The notes under the pieces: generated by a model
Seen by the model: only the letters and a program-made list of their open reading frames with translations
What the model was told of the DNA's origin: nothing
Database searches by the model: none
NCBI GenBank assembly: GCA_029261995.1
Contig: JAJDAF010000039.1
Location: 186,001 to 250,000, forward strand
Reading direction: 5' to 3'
DNA: 64,000 nt
DNA from: Candidatus Zhuqueibacterota bacterium
GTDB taxonomy: Bacteria > Zhuqueibacterota > Zhuqueibacteria > Oceanimicrobiales > Oceanimicrobiaceae
Translations under genes and position numbers: made by a program
Shown here: piece by piece, positions 1 to 7,900 of the stretch
Position numbering within the stretch: position 1 is the stretch's first letter
How the letters are laid out: each line of letters starts with the position of its first letter

Positions 1-1
1 A

Positions 2-484
2 ACGGTTTACCCAGGTACGTGCTTGCTCGAAGGAGTCAATGTGTCAGAAGGACGAGGAACACAAACACCCTTTGAGATTTTTGGCGCACCATGGATTGAC
101 GGAGAACAGCTGACCGAACGATTGAATTCCCGCCAGCTTGCAGGCGTTGTCTTCAGGGACACGGTTTTCACACCAGTGGCGATTCCAGGCGCCGCCGAAA
201 ATCCAAAGTACAAAGGCAAGGTTTGTGGTGGCAGCTTCATTGAGGTCACGGACCGAGCCGCGTTTCAGCCCTATTGGACGGGAGTCGAAATTGTAAACAC
301 GGTGTTTGAGATGTATCCTGACAGCCTGCGCTGGCGCCCGTCTCATTTCGACCGGCTGTGCGGCACTGCGAGAACTCGAGAAACCATCGCCGCTGGTGAT
401 GACATCAGCAGTTTTCCGGAGCAATGGCAGCCTGCTTTGAACGAATTCAAAATGATTCGGGCGCGGTATCTGATGTACGACTAG
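2..484 (+). CDS. namZ: exo-beta-N-acetylmuramidase NamZ (DUF1343), C-terminal part
   Basis: This is the 3' end of a gene that begins before the window; the reading frame is open from base 2 and stops at 482-484. The visible 160 residues begin with YPGTCLLEGVNVSEGRGT followed by PFEIFGAPWID, the hallmark stretch of the DUF1343/NamZ family, and later carry the family's aromatic-rich tail with FDRLCGT. NamZ enzymes remove N-acetylmuramic acid from the non-reducing end of peptidoglycan fragments; in Bacillus subtilis the gene sits beside nagZ and amiE. The downstream genes here are also murein-acting, which supports the same role. Whether it has a signal peptide cannot be seen. The family call is firm; the activity is by homology. 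Confidence 0.88.
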   Translation, partial: TVYPGTCLLEGVNVSEGRGTQTPFEIFGAPWIDGEQLTERLNSRQLAGVVFRDTVFTPVAIPGAAENPKYKGKVCGGSFIEVTDRAAFQPYWTGVEIVNTVFEMYPDSLRWRPSHFDRLCGTARTRETIAAGDDISSFPEQWQPALNEFKMIRARYLMYD

Positions 485-761
485 GCCAGCAACCAGATTT
501 CCTTTGGCTTGATGGCCTCTCTCAAAGGGCCGATACATTTCACGAGGGCGTTCGATGGCAGTGTGATGCTCTTCTGACAAGTTGGTGCAAAGATGAGACG
601 AAGTGGTCCATTCACAAAACTAGATTTGACGGCAGTGACAATCACAAATACAAACGCACTATCAAAAGACAAATCCAGCCCGGCATCCGGATAGGAAACA
701 GATCGCTTTCGATTCATACAAGTGCGGCGAAACCCATTCTGTCAAAGTTGAAAAAGGTTTG
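485..761. other. intergenic region between namZ and the secreted amidase
   Basis: About 277 bases without a convincing gene. A plus-strand frame runs through it but shows no family signal or coding-like composition. The last bases, AAAAAGG at about 751-757, can serve as ribosome binding site for the amidase ATG at 762. I see no clear hairpin terminator after namZ, so the two genes may be co-transcribed. Confidence 0.4.
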
Positions 762-3272
762 ATGAAAAACAAATTGAGAAACGGTGTTCTTGTTGGTCTG
801 CTTGCGACCGCGCTCGTAACCGCAGTGGCGCACGGCCAGGTGACCGGCCTCGCAGGATGGGACATTTACATCGACCCCGGCCACAGTCAGACGGAGAATA
901 TGGGGATCTTCGGATATTCGGAAGCTGAAAAAAACGTGAGAGTTGGGCTTCATCTGCGCGAGCTATTGTTGGCCATGACCGACATTGATACGGTTTACAA
1001 TTCAAGGTTGACCGACCAGGAGAGTGTTTCACTAACCCAGCGCACAGATGAAGCAAACAGTCTCGGCGCAGCCTGGTTTCATTCGATCCACAGTGATGCT
1101 GGCCCGGCGCAAGCCAATAGCACCCTTCTACTCTGGGGCCAACTCCGCAACGGCGAGGAAAAGGTCCCGAACGGTGGAAAAGCCATGGGTGACATTATTA
1201 TTGGTCTACTCACGCGAGCGATGCGTACTGACACACGAGGCTCAATTGGTGATTGCTCATTTTTCGGCTGCACATCGACCGGACCCTATCTCAGCGTCAA
1301 CCGGCGCAGCACGATGCCTTCCGAGCTGAGCGAAGCAGGATTCCATACCAGCCCGTTGCAGAATCCGCGCAACATGAACGAGGAGTGGAAGCGCCTGGAG
1401 GCCTATGCCTTTTTCTGGTCAATCCTCGAGCTTCACGGCCTTGAACGCCCCCCGGTCGCCGTCGTCACCGGCTTCATTCAAGATGTTGAAAAGGACCGGC
1501 CACTGAATGGCGCACGTGTCAGAATTGGCGGACAGGAGTATGTGACGGACACTTATGCATCTCTGTTCAACCGGTACAGCTCCGACCCCGAGCAACTGCA
1601 GAATGGTTTCTACTTTGTCGAGGGCTTAACCAACGAGACTCTCGATCTGGTTGTGGACGCAGACGGGTTCTACGCCGACACGACTACGGTCGTGGTCATG
1701 GATAGCTTCTTCACATTTGTCGATGTGGAACTCGTCTCTGCTCAACCTCCGGTTGTCGAAACCACTAAGCCGGAAGCCGACGCGACATCTGTCCCGCCGG
1801 CGGACGACGTGGTCATCAATTTCAGCAGGCGGATGGACATTTCAGCGACTGGCGCCGCGATCGAAATCTTGCCGGAAGTCGATTTCACCAGCGACTGGCA
1901 GGACGGTAACCGTACCCTCGTCATCACGCCCGACACGCTCGCGAATCTCACCGTGTACACCGTCGCAATCAAAGGCAGCGCCCAGGACCTGGTGGGTCAC
2001 TCATTTGACGGCAATGCGGATGGCGTGGGCGGCGATGACTTTTCCTTCTCGTTTATGACTCAGCCGGTAGACACGCAAGCACCAACCGTCAGGTCAGTCT
2101 ACCCCGCTGCCGAGGCCACGGAAGTCGAAAACCCGCCGGTGGTCAACTTCGAATTCGATGAAATAATCAATGAAAATACCATCGGCGAGAATGCAATCGA
2201 GCTGATGGCCAACCAAACGCCAATTTCAGGAACGGTTAAACACTACATCATCAAGAATCAAAGTCTGATCTCTTTCTTCCCTACTCAAACGCTTGCGGCA
2301 GGTGCACGCCACACTATCCGTTTGCAAACGGGACTAGAAGACCTGTTCGGCAACGCTATGCAATCCGGAGAGACTCTTTCCTTCACCGCGGTTGGCGCTG
2401 TCTTGGATGTCCGGCGCATCGACAACTTCGAAACGAATGTCACGGAAAACTGGTGGGCGCCACAGCAGAGTGGCTCGACCCGCGGGATCATTTCCGACCA
2501 GACCTCGCGTGGCACGAATCGCACGCTGGTCAACTTCACCAACAACAGCCGCCAGTCCATGCAGTTGAACTACGGCTGGGACAAAGCCGCCGGTTCCTGG
2601 CTGATCCGGGAATTCCTAAGTGGCGGACCGCCACGAGGTGTCTTGTTCGACGATTCCTACATTCTGCAAATGTATGTTTTCGGTGATGGCAGCGGCAACA
2701 AGATACGTATCGCCGTCGATGACCGCTACCCCAACTCTGCAGCCGGGAACCATGAGGTCAGCGAGTGGTACACAATCGACTGGATTGGCTGGCGGCCAAT
2801 CACCTGGAATCTCGGTAAAGACCCGGTTGGCAGTTGGCTGGGAGATGGCAGACTTGACGGAACCCTGAGAATCGACAGCATTCAACTCACCCACACGGCA
2901 GGCGCTGCCGAAACCGGCGTCCTTTATCTCGACGATCTGCAACTCCTGCGCGCCAAGCCAACCAGCGTCCGGGAGGATGTTCAACTGCCACGGGATTTCG
3001 TCCTTGAACAGAATTACCCAAATCCGTTCAATCCGACGACCACCATCCGTTTCTCGATTCCCGAGAAACCTCAGCACGTCAAGCTGGTTGTCTACGACAT
3101 GCTTGGGAGAGTCGTGCAGACCCTTGTGGATGACCGGCTCTCCGCCGGTAGCCACAGCGTCGCCTGGAACGGCCGGGACCCGTCGGGCGTTCGGGTCTCC
3201 AGCGGAACATACTTCTACAAGCTTGAAGCGAGCGGCTTTGTTGACACGAAACGGATGCTCTTGCTAAAATAG
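762..3272 (+). CDS. secreted N-acetylmuramoyl-L-alanine amidase (Amidase_3) with Ig-like, beta-sandwich and T9SS sorting domains
   Basis: An 836-residue secreted murein amidase that should cleave the MurNAc-L-Ala bond. ATG 762 is preferred over the overlapping TTG 759 because AAAAAGG lies just upstream. Order of parts: signal peptide 1-25 ending AHG; zinc amidase about 30-225, with ligands visible in DPGHS, the Glu of SEAEKN and SIHSDA, and the catalytic Glu in ELSEAGFHT; a carboxypeptidase-regulatory-like beta-sandwich about 230-325; two Big_5/SbsA-like Ig domains about 330-545; a jelly-roll-like domain with FGDGSGN and IDWIGWR about 550-735; and a C-terminal sorting domain opening EQNYPNPFNPTTT and ending KRMLLLK. 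The same layout recurs in the amidase at 19143-21629 and, after a different catalytic head, in the glycosidase at 37059-40163. All four active-site residues are present, so it is probably active. Confidence 0.9.
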   Translation: MKNKLRNGVLVGLLATALVTAVAHGQVTGLAGWDIYIDPGHSQTENMGIFGYSEAEKNVRVGLHLRELLLAMTDIDTVYNSRLTDQESVSLTQRTDEANSLGAAWFHSIHSDAGPAQANSTLLLWGQLRNGEEKVPNGGKAMGDIIIGLLTRAMRTDTRGSIGDCSFFGCTSTGPYLSVNRRSTMPSELSEAGFHTSPLQNPRNMNEEWKRLEAYAFFWSILELHGLERPPVAVVTGFIQDVEKDRPLNGARVRIGGQEYVTDTYASLFNRYSSDPEQLQNGFYFVEGLTNETLDLVVDADGFYADTTTVVVMDSFFTFVDVELVSAQPPVVETTKPEADATSVPPADDVVINFSRRMDISATGAAIEILPEVDFTSDWQDGNRTLVITPDTLANLTVYTVAIKGSAQDLVGHSFDGNADGVGGDDFSFSFMTQPVDTQAPTVRSVYPAAEATEVENPPVVNFEFDEIINENTIGENAIELMANQTPISGTVKHYIIKNQSLISFFPTQTLAAGARHTIRLQTGLEDLFGNAMQSGETLSFTAVGAVLDVRRIDNFETNVTENWWAPQQSGSTRGIISDQTSRGTNRTLVNFTNNSRQSMQLNYGWDKAAGSWLIREFLSGGPPRGVLFDDSYILQMYVFGDGSGNKIRIAVDDRYPNSAAGNHEVSEWYTIDWIGWRPITWNLGKDPVGSWLGDGRLDGTLRIDSIQLTHTAGAAETGVLYLDDLQLLRAKPTSVREDVQLPRDFVLEQNYPNPFNPTTTIRFSIPEKPQHVKLVVYDMLGRVVQTLVDDRLSAGSHSVAWNGRDPSGVRVSSGTYFYKLEASGFVDTKRMLLLK

Positions 3273-3365
3273 CGTGACTTTTGCGTGTGTTAGATTGGAT
3301 ACCGTTGATTTGAGTTTTCCAGCTAACGTGCAGTTTCAAAACGGTAAACAGGAGGAATGAATCAA

Positions 3366-4514
3366 ATGTTAGAGTTAAGACGACATTCTGACCGAGCACT
3401 GGCATCAGCGATCCTAGCCTCCCTGCTCTTGTTCGCCTGCCAACCCGGAGACGTCAAGCTAGAGAAGGTGACCACGGTCATTGAACGTGTTGGCGGTCAG
3501 CTTGTCCCGGACAAACGGCATGACCTGTTTGATGTCAAAGCCAAGTGGCATGATTCCAAGTTAGTCCTGAATGGCGAAGTTCTGGCTGCAGCAGTGTCGA
3601 GAAATCTTGGGGACAGCCTGGCGCAGGCCTTCCCAAACCTGACCTTCGTCGACTCGATTCGTGTCCTGCCCGAAGGTCAATTGCGAAACACCGGTTATGG
3701 CATTGTGGACATCGGTCTGGCGAATCAGCGCAAGGAAGCCTCCTACCGCGCCGAGCTTGTCAACCAGGCAACGTTGGGCGCGGTTGTGAGAGTATTCAAA
3801 ACGGACAACGGATTCTACCTTGTACAGAACGAGGACCGCTACCTGGGCTGGATGAGTCGAGGCTCCGTGACGTTGGTTGACTCCGCCGGCGCCGCCGCCT
3901 GGCGGAATGCTGAACGCGTTGTTTGCATCGCCAACTACGCTCAGGTTGCGGGCCTGGCTGAGACCGGAGAAGACGAGCTGCTGGTCGATCTCGTGCCAGG
4001 AGCGATTCTGAAACGGGTTGGGGAACGCTCCGGCTTCATAAAGGTGGAGACACCCGACAAACGCACTGGCTACGTGAGAAAAGAATCTCTGGTCGAAGAA
4101 AGCGCCCTCAAGGCGGTTCGAGCAACGCAGGCCAGAATTGTGCAGATCTCGAGACAATTCCTCGGCGCGCCCTATCTCTGGGGTGGCACATCGCCAAAAG
4201 GATTTGACTGCTCTGGTTTCGTGCAGACCGTGTTTGGTCTCAGCAACATCGCACTGCCCCGGGACGCAAGCCAGCAGGCCAAAGAGGGCCGCGAAGTCGA
4301 TCCTGGAGAGAATTTCGAGGCGCTGCAGCCAGGCGACTTGATTTTTTTCGGCGACAGTCCGGGTCGGATCTCGCATGTGGGGATTTCTCTGGGCGACAAG
4401 CTCTACGTTCACTCGTCATTTTCCGTTCACGTCAACAGCCTCGACAACGCGCATCCGCTCTATAATGACTATCGCTTTCGCCGATTCCGAAGCGCGAAAA
4501 GATTGTTCAACTAA
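3366..4514 (+). CDS. NlpC/P60 endopeptidase with SH3-like domains, lipoprotein (YkfC-like)
   Basis: A 382-residue C40-family cysteine peptidase expected to cut the gamma-D-Glu-mDAP bond of murein peptides. GGAGG at 3351-3355 sits 10 bases before ATG 3366 but only one base before the upstream in-frame ATG 3357, so 3366 is preferred. The N-terminus is a lipoprotein signal (LLLFAC, Cys near residue 24), placing it in the periplasm or outer membrane. Two SH3b-like segments precede the catalytic domain (about 255-375), where FDCSGFVQ supplies the nucleophile, ISHVGIS the His and YVHSS the third residue. The LGAPYLWGG and LPRDASQQ stretches are typical of the family. The next gene is a paralogue without a leader, so the pair covers both sides of the inner membrane. 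Confidence 0.9.
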   Translation: MLELRRHSDRALASAILASLLLFACQPGDVKLEKVTTVIERVGGQLVPDKRHDLFDVKAKWHDSKLVLNGEVLAAAVSRNLGDSLAQAFPNLTFVDSIRVLPEGQLRNTGYGIVDIGLANQRKEASYRAELVNQATLGAVVRVFKTDNGFYLVQNEDRYLGWMSRGSVTLVDSAGAAAWRNAERVVCIANYAQVAGLAETGEDELLVDLVPGAILKRVGERSGFIKVETPDKRTGYVRKESLVEESALKAVRATQARIVQISRQFLGAPYLWGGTSPKGFDCSGFVQTVFGLSNIALPRDASQQAKEGREVDPGENFEALQPGDLIFFGDSPGRISHVGISLGDKLYVHSSFSVHVNSLDNAHPLYNDYRFRRFRSAKRLFN

Positions 4515-4572
4515 CCCATATGTGAGTAGTAGCGGCATTCGCCGCGCTGTGAATGCCTTTGAAAGACAAATC

Positions 4573-5433
4573 ATGATTCCGAAACTAAATCCCTTCGAAC
4601 TCGACGTTGAGCAATTTGGTGTGGTCAAGCTCAGCGTCGCAAACCTGCGACAACTGCCGATGTATCAGTCCGAGATGGTTAATCAGCTCATTCTCGGCAC
4701 AGTTGTGCCGGTCTTTGATGAGCAGAACGATTTCTATCTGGTGCAGAATTGGGACAACTACCGGGGATGGCTCAGCAAGGCATCGCTGGTGCTGAAATCG
4801 CGCGATGAAGCAACAATGTGGTACGACGACGCGACCTTGTCGTTCACGGCCCACAACGGTTGGGTTCGGTGCGATCCAGATGCAAACTCCGACGCCCTGA
4901 CCGATCTTGTTCTGTTCTCGCGTCTGAAAGAGATTGCCGTGGAGGCAAGCTTCAAGCTTGTCGAACTACCCGACGGTCGTCGGGGATACGTGCCTGCAGC
5001 CCAGACAAGCGCCGAGCATCAAGCGGAGCAGCGCAACGTAACTGGTGAATCCATCATAGCGGAAGCTCGCAAGTTTCTCGGCATCCCGTATCTTTGGGGC
5101 GGTGCCACGCCAAAAGCGTTCGATTGCTCCGGATACGTGCAAGCAGTGTTCAGGCGGCACAACATCGCACTTCCGCGCGACGCCTACGAAATGATTGGGT
5201 TAGGCAGCGAAGTACCGATTGCACCGAACTATGACGGCCTGCGTGCCGGCGATCTGCTCTTCTTTGGCAAGACCATGAGGAGAGTCACCCACGTGGCGAT
5301 TTATGTCGCTGACAGAGTTTACATTCACGCGGACGGAACCGTCTGCATCAACAGTCTGGACCCAGGTGATGTGCTCTACAATGAAAGACGCCATCAAAGC
5401 CTGCTCATGGCAAAGAGGATTCTCGAACCATGA
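4573..5433 (+). CDS. NlpC/P60 endopeptidase with SH3-like domains, cytoplasmic (YkfC-like)
   Basis: A 286-residue paralogue of the preceding gene. The frame is open further upstream, but that part overlaps the previous gene and is of unlikely composition; homology to the neighbour begins right after ATG 4573 (a GTG at 4522 is possible). No signal peptide or lipobox is visible. The catalytic triad is intact: FDCSGYVQ, VTHVAIY and YIHADG. SH3-like segments occupy roughly residues 1-160. Bacillus YkfC, a cytoplasmic L-Ala-gamma-D-Glu-mDAP endopeptidase, has this architecture and is also encoded beside the L-Ala-D/L-Glu epimerase, as here: the next gene starts inside this stop codon (ATGA). A role in recycling imported murein peptides is therefore likely. 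Confidence 0.88.
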   Translation: MIPKLNPFELDVEQFGVVKLSVANLRQLPMYQSEMVNQLILGTVVPVFDEQNDFYLVQNWDNYRGWLSKASLVLKSRDEATMWYDDATLSFTAHNGWVRCDPDANSDALTDLVLFSRLKEIAVEASFKLVELPDGRRGYVPAAQTSAEHQAEQRNVTGESIIAEARKFLGIPYLWGGATPKAFDCSGYVQAVFRRHNIALPRDAYEMIGLGSEVPIAPNYDGLRAGDLLFFGKTMRRVTHVAIYVADRVYIHADGTVCINSLDPGDVLYNERRHQSLLMAKRILEP

Positions 5434-6473
5434 CGAATACCCGCATTCACGTTGAAAAAAAACGGTTGCAACTGAAGCAGACCTGGACCATCGCCAGAGG
5501 ATCTTCAGATTATCGAGACAATATTTTCGTTACGATTGAGCGCGACGGTATCACCGGCTACGGCGAAGGAGCGCCGATTCCCAGGTACGGCGAAAGCGCG
5601 GACACGGCGGTGCAATTTATTGAGAACGCCATTCCCCTGCTTGAGTCCAGCGACTGGCGCCATTTGGTGGATGTCAACGGAGCCGTCCAGATTCTTGGCA
5701 GGGGCAACCAGTCTGCCAAAGCGGCCATCGACATCGCGCTGCTCGATTGGTTCTGCAAAGCGCATGAGATGCCGCTTTATCGCTATTTCGGCCTCGACCC
5801 CGAAAAAAGCGCAACCACCTTCTACTCCATAGGAATCGACACGCCGGAAAAAATTCAGGAGAAGGTCCGACTGGCGCAGGATTTCCCCATCTTGAAAGTC
5901 AAGGCAGGCCTGGCCAGCGATGAAGACGTGCTCGGGGCTGTCAGAAGCGTGACGGACAAGCCGTTGTGCGTGGACGCAAACGAAGGTTGGCGGGACAAGC
6001 ATGAGGCGTTGGCAAAGCTGAAATGGCTGGAAACTTTGAACGTTGTGTTTGTTGAACAGCCCATGCCGGCCGACATGCTCGACGACCTCGCCTGGCTGCG
6101 AGCACGCACAGGAATTCCTATCTTCGCAGATGAAAGCGTGATGAAAACCGCTGACATCCCGGCCCTGGCCGAGGCTTTCGACGGAATCAACATAAAGCTG
6201 ATGAAATCCGGAGGTATCCTGGAAGCCATGCGGATGATTTGGATGGCGAGAAGCATGGGCATGAAAGTCATGTTGGGCTGCATGATTGAAAGCTCTATCG
6301 CTATCAGCGCCGCCGCCCAACTGAGCCCTTTGCTGGACTATGCCGACCTCGACGGCAATTTGCTGATCGCCAATGACGGCTTCGACGGTGTCACAGTTGA
6401 GCAAGGCAAGCTGATTTTGCCGGATAGATTTGGAATCGGCGCCACGCCGAATATGACCGAGAGAGAATCATGA
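5430..6473 (+). CDS. L-Ala-D/L-Glu epimerase, enolase superfamily (YkfB/YcjG-like)
   Basis: A 347-residue enolase-superfamily enzyme that would convert L-Ala-D-Glu released from murein into L-Ala-L-Glu for ordinary peptidases. Visible signature residues: the KVKAG catalytic lysine pair near 150, metal ligands in DANEGW, EQPMP and ADES, the opposing lysine in NIKLMKSGG, and the DLDG motif near the end that is characteristic of dipeptide epimerases. Its ATG overlaps the stop of the upstream NlpC/P60 gene and its TGA overlaps the start of lysA, so the three genes are translationally coupled. Other enolase-superfamily activities share the fold, but the DxD motif and the neighbours make dipeptide epimerase the best call. 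Confidence 0.9.
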   Translation: MTNTRIHVEKKRLQLKQTWTIARGSSDYRDNIFVTIERDGITGYGEGAPIPRYGESADTAVQFIENAIPLLESSDWRHLVDVNGAVQILGRGNQSAKAAIDIALLDWFCKAHEMPLYRYFGLDPEKSATTFYSIGIDTPEKIQEKVRLAQDFPILKVKAGLASDEDVLGAVRSVTDKPLCVDANEGWRDKHEALAKLKWLETLNVVFVEQPMPADMLDDLAWLRARTGIPIFADESVMKTADIPALAEAFDGINIKLMKSGGILEAMRMIWMARSMGMKVMLGCMIESSIAISAAAQLSPLLDYADLDGNLLIANDGFDGVTVEQGKLILPDRFGIGATPNMTERES

Positions 6474-7735
6474 CAGCCTTCCAGTACCACAACTCGAGCC
6501 TGCGCTGCGAGGGAGTAGCCATTTCTGAGGTCGCGGAAGTCGTCCCGACCCCGTTTTATTTGTACAGCAAGGCGGCTATTCATGCCAACCTGGATGCCAT
6601 TTCAACGGCCTTCGGTGACGTCAACCCCCTCATCTGTTACGCGCTGAAGGCGAACTCAAATCCGCACCTGCTGCGATTGCTCTCCGCTTGCGGCATCGGC
6701 GCAGACGTGGTTTCAGGCGGTGAAATTTACCTTGCTCTTGAGAATGGTTTTCCTGCGGACAAAATCGTGTTCGCGGGCGTCGGCAAGACGGACGCAGAGA
6801 TTGAATATGCCCTTAGCCGCAACGTCTATACGCTCAACGTAGAATCACTGCAAGAGGTGGGCGTCATCGAAGAGATAGCACGTCGCCTCGGGCAACAGGC
6901 GCGCGTCGGCCTGCGCATAAATCCGGATATCGACGTCGAGGGGCATCCCTACATTTCGACGGGAAAGGCCAGCAATAAATTCGGCATCAGCCTGGAGGAG
7001 TTCGACGCTCTGGTAGAACGCCTTCCCTCCTATTCCAACATCAAGGTTGTGGGACTTCACATCCACACGGGTTCGATGATTGACCGCAGTCAGCCCTATC
7101 TTGCAGCCATCGAGTGCATGCGCAGACTGAAGCATAAACTGGAAGCCGCCGGCGCCAAGCTGGACTACGTGGACATTGGTGGTGGTTTGTCTGTGGACTA
7201 TCATGCGCCACTCGAAAGCCCGGCCGAGAGAATCCACGCGATTATTTCGCCGCTGGCGGCGGAGCTGCGGCGATTCGACTGCCGCATTATTTTCGAGCCG
7301 GGCCGCTCGCTGGTGGCAAGCGCAGGCATTCTGGTGACGCGTGTGCTCTACACCAAACACACCGGCGACAAGCATTTCGTCATCGCTGATGCAGGCATGA
7401 GCGATTTGCTGCGGCCCAGCCTGTACAGCGCCCATCACGAGATTCTGCCAGTCTGCCCGAATGACCGCCCGTTGCGCCACGTCGATGTGGTTGGCCCTGT
7501 CTGCGAGTCTGGCGACTTCCTGGCAAAAGACCGCCTTCTGCCGGAAGTGGAACGCGGCGACCTGCTTGCCGTGATGACCGCGGGAGCTTACGGATTTGTC
7601 TTGTCTTCCAATTACAACAGCCGCCCACGCCCGGCCGAAGTGCTGGTTAACGCGAGCGACCATAAGGTCATTCGCGAGCGCGGGACATGGTCGGATTTGC
7701 AGCGCGAGGTCACGGATTCGAGAGAAAATTCTTGA
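6470..7735 (+). CDS. lysA: diaminopimelate decarboxylase
   Basis: A 421-residue fold-III PLP enzyme that decarboxylates meso-diaminopimelate to L-lysine. The PLP lysine is in CYALKANSN, the glycine loop is at DIGGGLSVDY, the substrate/PLP region is GSMID, and the subunit-crossing CESGD motif is present. The length is normal. The ATG overlaps the epimerase TGA by four bases. In this setting the enzyme could use mDAP freed by the two NlpC/P60 peptidases, although it may equally be the ordinary biosynthetic enzyme, since no other lys genes are near. A strong hairpin terminator follows at 7854-7879 and closes the operon. Confidence 0.95.
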   Translation: MTAFQYHNSSLRCEGVAISEVAEVVPTPFYLYSKAAIHANLDAISTAFGDVNPLICYALKANSNPHLLRLLSACGIGADVVSGGEIYLALENGFPADKIVFAGVGKTDAEIEYALSRNVYTLNVESLQEVGVIEEIARRLGQQARVGLRINPDIDVEGHPYISTGKASNKFGISLEEFDALVERLPSYSNIKVVGLHIHTGSMIDRSQPYLAAIECMRRLKHKLEAAGAKLDYVDIGGGLSVDYHAPLESPAERIHAIISPLAAELRRFDCRIIFEPGRSLVASAGILVTRVLYTKHTGDKHFVIADAGMSDLLRPSLYSAHHEILPVCPNDRPLRHVDVVGPVCESGDFLAKDRLLPEVERGDLLAVMTAGAYGFVLSSNYNSRPRPAEVLVNASDHKVIRERGTWSDLQREVTDSRENS

Positions 7736-7847
7736 CGTGCGCTTGAGTTTTCGCCAATCCCAGACCCAGTTAGGGGAAAAAATCGGTTTAAGCTGAGCAG
7801 GCCCACCCATTTAATTCAGAACACGCGTCAGTTTCTTTGAGCCAAAC

Positions 7848-7879
7848 AAAAAAGGCCCCCACTTGGTGGGGGCCTTTTT
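7848..7879. terminator. bidirectional intrinsic terminator between lysA and module A
   Basis: Perfect 8-bp stem GGCCCCCA/TGGGGGCC (7854-7861 and 7867-7874) with a 5-base loop, flanked by A6 on the left and T5 on the right, so it can stop both the plus-strand lysA transcript and the minus-strand transcript ending at 7901. Confidence 0.9.
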
Positions 7880-7900
7880 CAGTTGATGCTGAAAATCGTC

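Noticed and set aside
3561-4412. Long minus-strand frame (283 codons) opposite the NlpC/P60 gene
   Set aside because: It lies wholly antisense to a gene with a complete catalytic triad and shows no family pattern; such frames are common opposite G+C-rich coding sequence.
6845-7810. Long minus-strand frame (321 codons) opposite lysA
   Set aside because: Antisense to a well-conserved gene, rich in His/Arg/Gln as expected for a mirror frame, and no recognisable domain.
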